From: an uncultured Mordavella sp.
Lineage (GTDB): Bacteria > Bacillota > Clostridia > Lachnospirales > Lachnospiraceae
DNA: 16,343 nucleotides
Direction: 5' to 3'
Assembly: GCA_902406105.1 (NCBI GenBank)
Contig: CABPCP010000064.1
Span: forward strand, 1-16,343
The position numbers and the translations under genes are program-made. The notes under the pieces are model-generated. The model saw nothing but the letters and a program-made list of their open reading frames with translations, ran no database searches and was not told where the DNA came from. The stretch's first letter is position 1; every line of letters begins with the position of its first letter. This document shows positions 15,000-16,343 of this stretch, piece by piece.

Positions 15000-16291
15000 G
15001 CTTTCTCCTTTTCTTTGCCTGTCCTTCGAAACACAATAAATAGGGCCGCGCTCACTGCCATCAATATGGGGTAATACAGATGCGGCAGGATTTCAAAAGG
15101 CGTAAGCCCGGTAAGGCTGGCCGCCGATAACAATTGGGCTCCATAAGGGATCAGTCCCTGCCCTACAGAGGTAAAAATATCCAGCAGGGAAGCGGAACGC
15201 CTTGACGATACTCCAAATTCTTCGCTGATCTCTTTCGCGATAGGCCCTGACATAACAATAGCCACTGTATTGTTAGCCGTGCAAAGATCCACCAAAAGGG
15301 CAAGTCCCGCGATTCCGGCCTCCGCTCCTTTGGTCCCTTTGATCCGCTTTCGGATCAGATTCAGGATAAAATGGATGCCTCCCGCTTCTTTCACCAGGGA
15401 TACAATGCAGGCCACTACGATAGAAATTACCGTAATGTCATACATTCCCGTTACTCCCTCTCCCACCGCTGAAAACATCGTAGCCGGGCTTAAGCTTCCC
15501 GTGGCAACGCCGACTGCCAGGGACACCACAGTGCCTCCCAGCAACACTACAAACACATTGATCCCGATCAGCGCTCCTACCAGCACCAGGATGTATGGAA
15601 CGACTCTCCAGATATTGTAGGTCAATTCCTCTGTCAGTTCAAAATCCCCATGCATGGTAGTGACAAAAAACAAGACGATCGTGATCAGAGCCGCCGGAAG
15701 AACGATCAGAAAGTTCTCCCTGAATTTATCCTTCATCTCACATCCCTGAGTTTTTACCGCCGCAATGGTGGTATCCGAGATCATAGACAAATTATCGCCA
15801 AACATAGCGCCGCATACCACCGCTCCGATACAAATGGCCAGGTCAAATCCCGTCTTCTCACTGATCCCCGCGGCGATCGGCGCAAGAGCCGCGATCGTCC
15901 CCATAGATGTTCCCATAGAAACGGAGATAAAGCACCCGATCACAAAAAGGCCTGCTACCGCAACCTTTGCCGGAAGTATGGACAGTCCCAGATTAACCGT
16001 ACTGTCCACGCCGCCTGCCGCGGTCACCGCGCCGGAAAAAGCGCCGGCGCACAGAAAGATCAGACACATTGTAATAATATTCTCATCCCCTACGCCTTTC
16101 GAGATAATCGTGATCTTCTGGGCAAAGTCCAGATTCCTGTTCTGCAGAAACGCTACCGCCAGAGCGATCAAAAACGCTACGATCGCGGGCATTGCGTAGA
16201 AATCCCCTGTCAGGATCCCAGATCCCAGAAATATTATCAGAAATACACCTATGGGCAGCAATGCTGCTCCATTCCCTCTCTCATTCCCCAC
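14996..16291 (-). CDS. NhaC family Na+/H+ antiporter-type transporter
   Basis: A 431-residue polytopic membrane protein with about ten to twelve hydrophobic segments. The NhaC/ion-transporter superfamily signs are SMGTSMGTIAALAP at 125-138 and GAMFGDNLSMISDTT at 161-175, plus a second-half repeat with DLCTANNTVAIVMSGP and a GQGLIPYGAQLL segment. Members exchange Na+ for H+, or carry malate/lactate, methionine or other amino acids against ions. The start is GTG at 16291: GGAG lies seven bases upstream. Its stop overlaps the thrC start by four bases, which suggests a functional tie to threonine or a related amino acid; whether it carries threonine is open. Confidence 0.85.
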   Translation of the reverse strand: MGNERGNGAALLPIGVFLIIFLGSGILTGDFYAMPAIVAFLIALAVAFLQNRNLDFAQKITIISKGVGDENIITMCLIFLCAGAFSGAVTAAGGVDSTVNLGLSILPAKVAVAGLFVIGCFISVSMGTSMGTIAALAPIAAGISEKTGFDLAICIGAVVCGAMFGDNLSMISDTTIAAVKTQGCEMKDKFRENFLIVLPAALITIVLFFVTTMHGDFELTEELTYNIWRVVPYILVLVGALIGINVFVVLLGGTVVSLAVGVATGSLSPATMFSAVGEGVTGMYDITVISIVVACIVSLVKEAGGIHFILNLIRKRIKGTKGAEAGIAGLALLVDLCTANNTVAIVMSGPIAKEISEEFGVSSRRSASLLDIFTSVGQGLIPYGAQLLSAASLTGLTPFEILPHLYYPILMAVSAALFIVFRRTGKEKEKA

Positions 16292-16343
16292 GTCTTTTCT
16301 CCTTTATTTCTTACTGTTGGTATATTTGACCAGGCCTCCGGCC
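16292..16343 (-). other. leader of the NhaC-type gene, window edge
   Basis: The minus strand holds GGAG seven bases before the GTG at 16291 and a small GGCC-GGA-GGCC inverted repeat at the very edge (about 16333-16343), which may be half of a larger structure such as an upstream terminator cut by the window end. No clear promoter is seen. Confidence 0.35.

Noticed and set aside
1..16343. CRISPR array, tRNA or rRNA genes, complete insertion sequence or prophage
   Set aside because: No regularly spaced direct repeats, no cloverleaf or rRNA segments and no transposase, integrase or phage structural genes were seen on either strand.

Overview
The window looks like chromosome from an anaerobic Firmicute of the Lachnospiraceae/Clostridia type. 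This is inferred from the AGGAG-type ribosome binding sites, occasional GTG starts, compact same-strand operons, a Firmicutes-style 6S RNA, ATP-type PEP carboxykinase, an NhaC-family antiporter, and surface proteins pairing an InlB-type repeat with a BspA-type leucine-rich repeat. The species cannot be named from the sequence. Nearly all genes lie on the minus strand; the only clear plus-strand gene is the PucR-type regulator at 9331-10929.

Left end (1-2140): a few bases that may end an upstream plus-strand gene, two hairpins, then two tandem paralogous membrane-anchored proteins (97-1047 and 1112-2098). Their N-terminal parts differ, but their C-terminal InlB-repeat/LRR modules are nearly the same.

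Centre (2141-9330): the most interesting part. A seven-gene minus-strand operon runs from an NCS1 cytosine/hydantoin-type permease through a carbon-nitrogen hydrolase, an AroM-family protein, a second carbon-nitrogen hydrolase, an M29/NicX-like metalloprotein, an Asp/Glu/hydantoin racemase-family protein and a PepV-like M20 metallopeptidase. It ends in a strong terminator at 2141-2184. A PucR-family activator gene is divergent, and the 203-bp space between them holds two promoters, a 9-bp inverted repeat and a 14-bp palindrome placed like operators. I read this as an inducible uptake and breakdown pathway for a cyclic or amide-containing nitrogen compound. The substrate is unknown, and no classical ring-opening hydantoinase or dihydropyrimidinase is present.

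Right (10930-16343): a shared hairpin lies between pucR and a convergent 6S RNA gene that has its own consensus promoter. Then come pckA with its own promoter, a small three-helix membrane protein with a terminator overlapping its stop codon, threonine synthase, and an NhaC-family antiporter whose stop overlaps the thrC start. The last three are probably one transcript (nhaC-thrC-small membrane protein).
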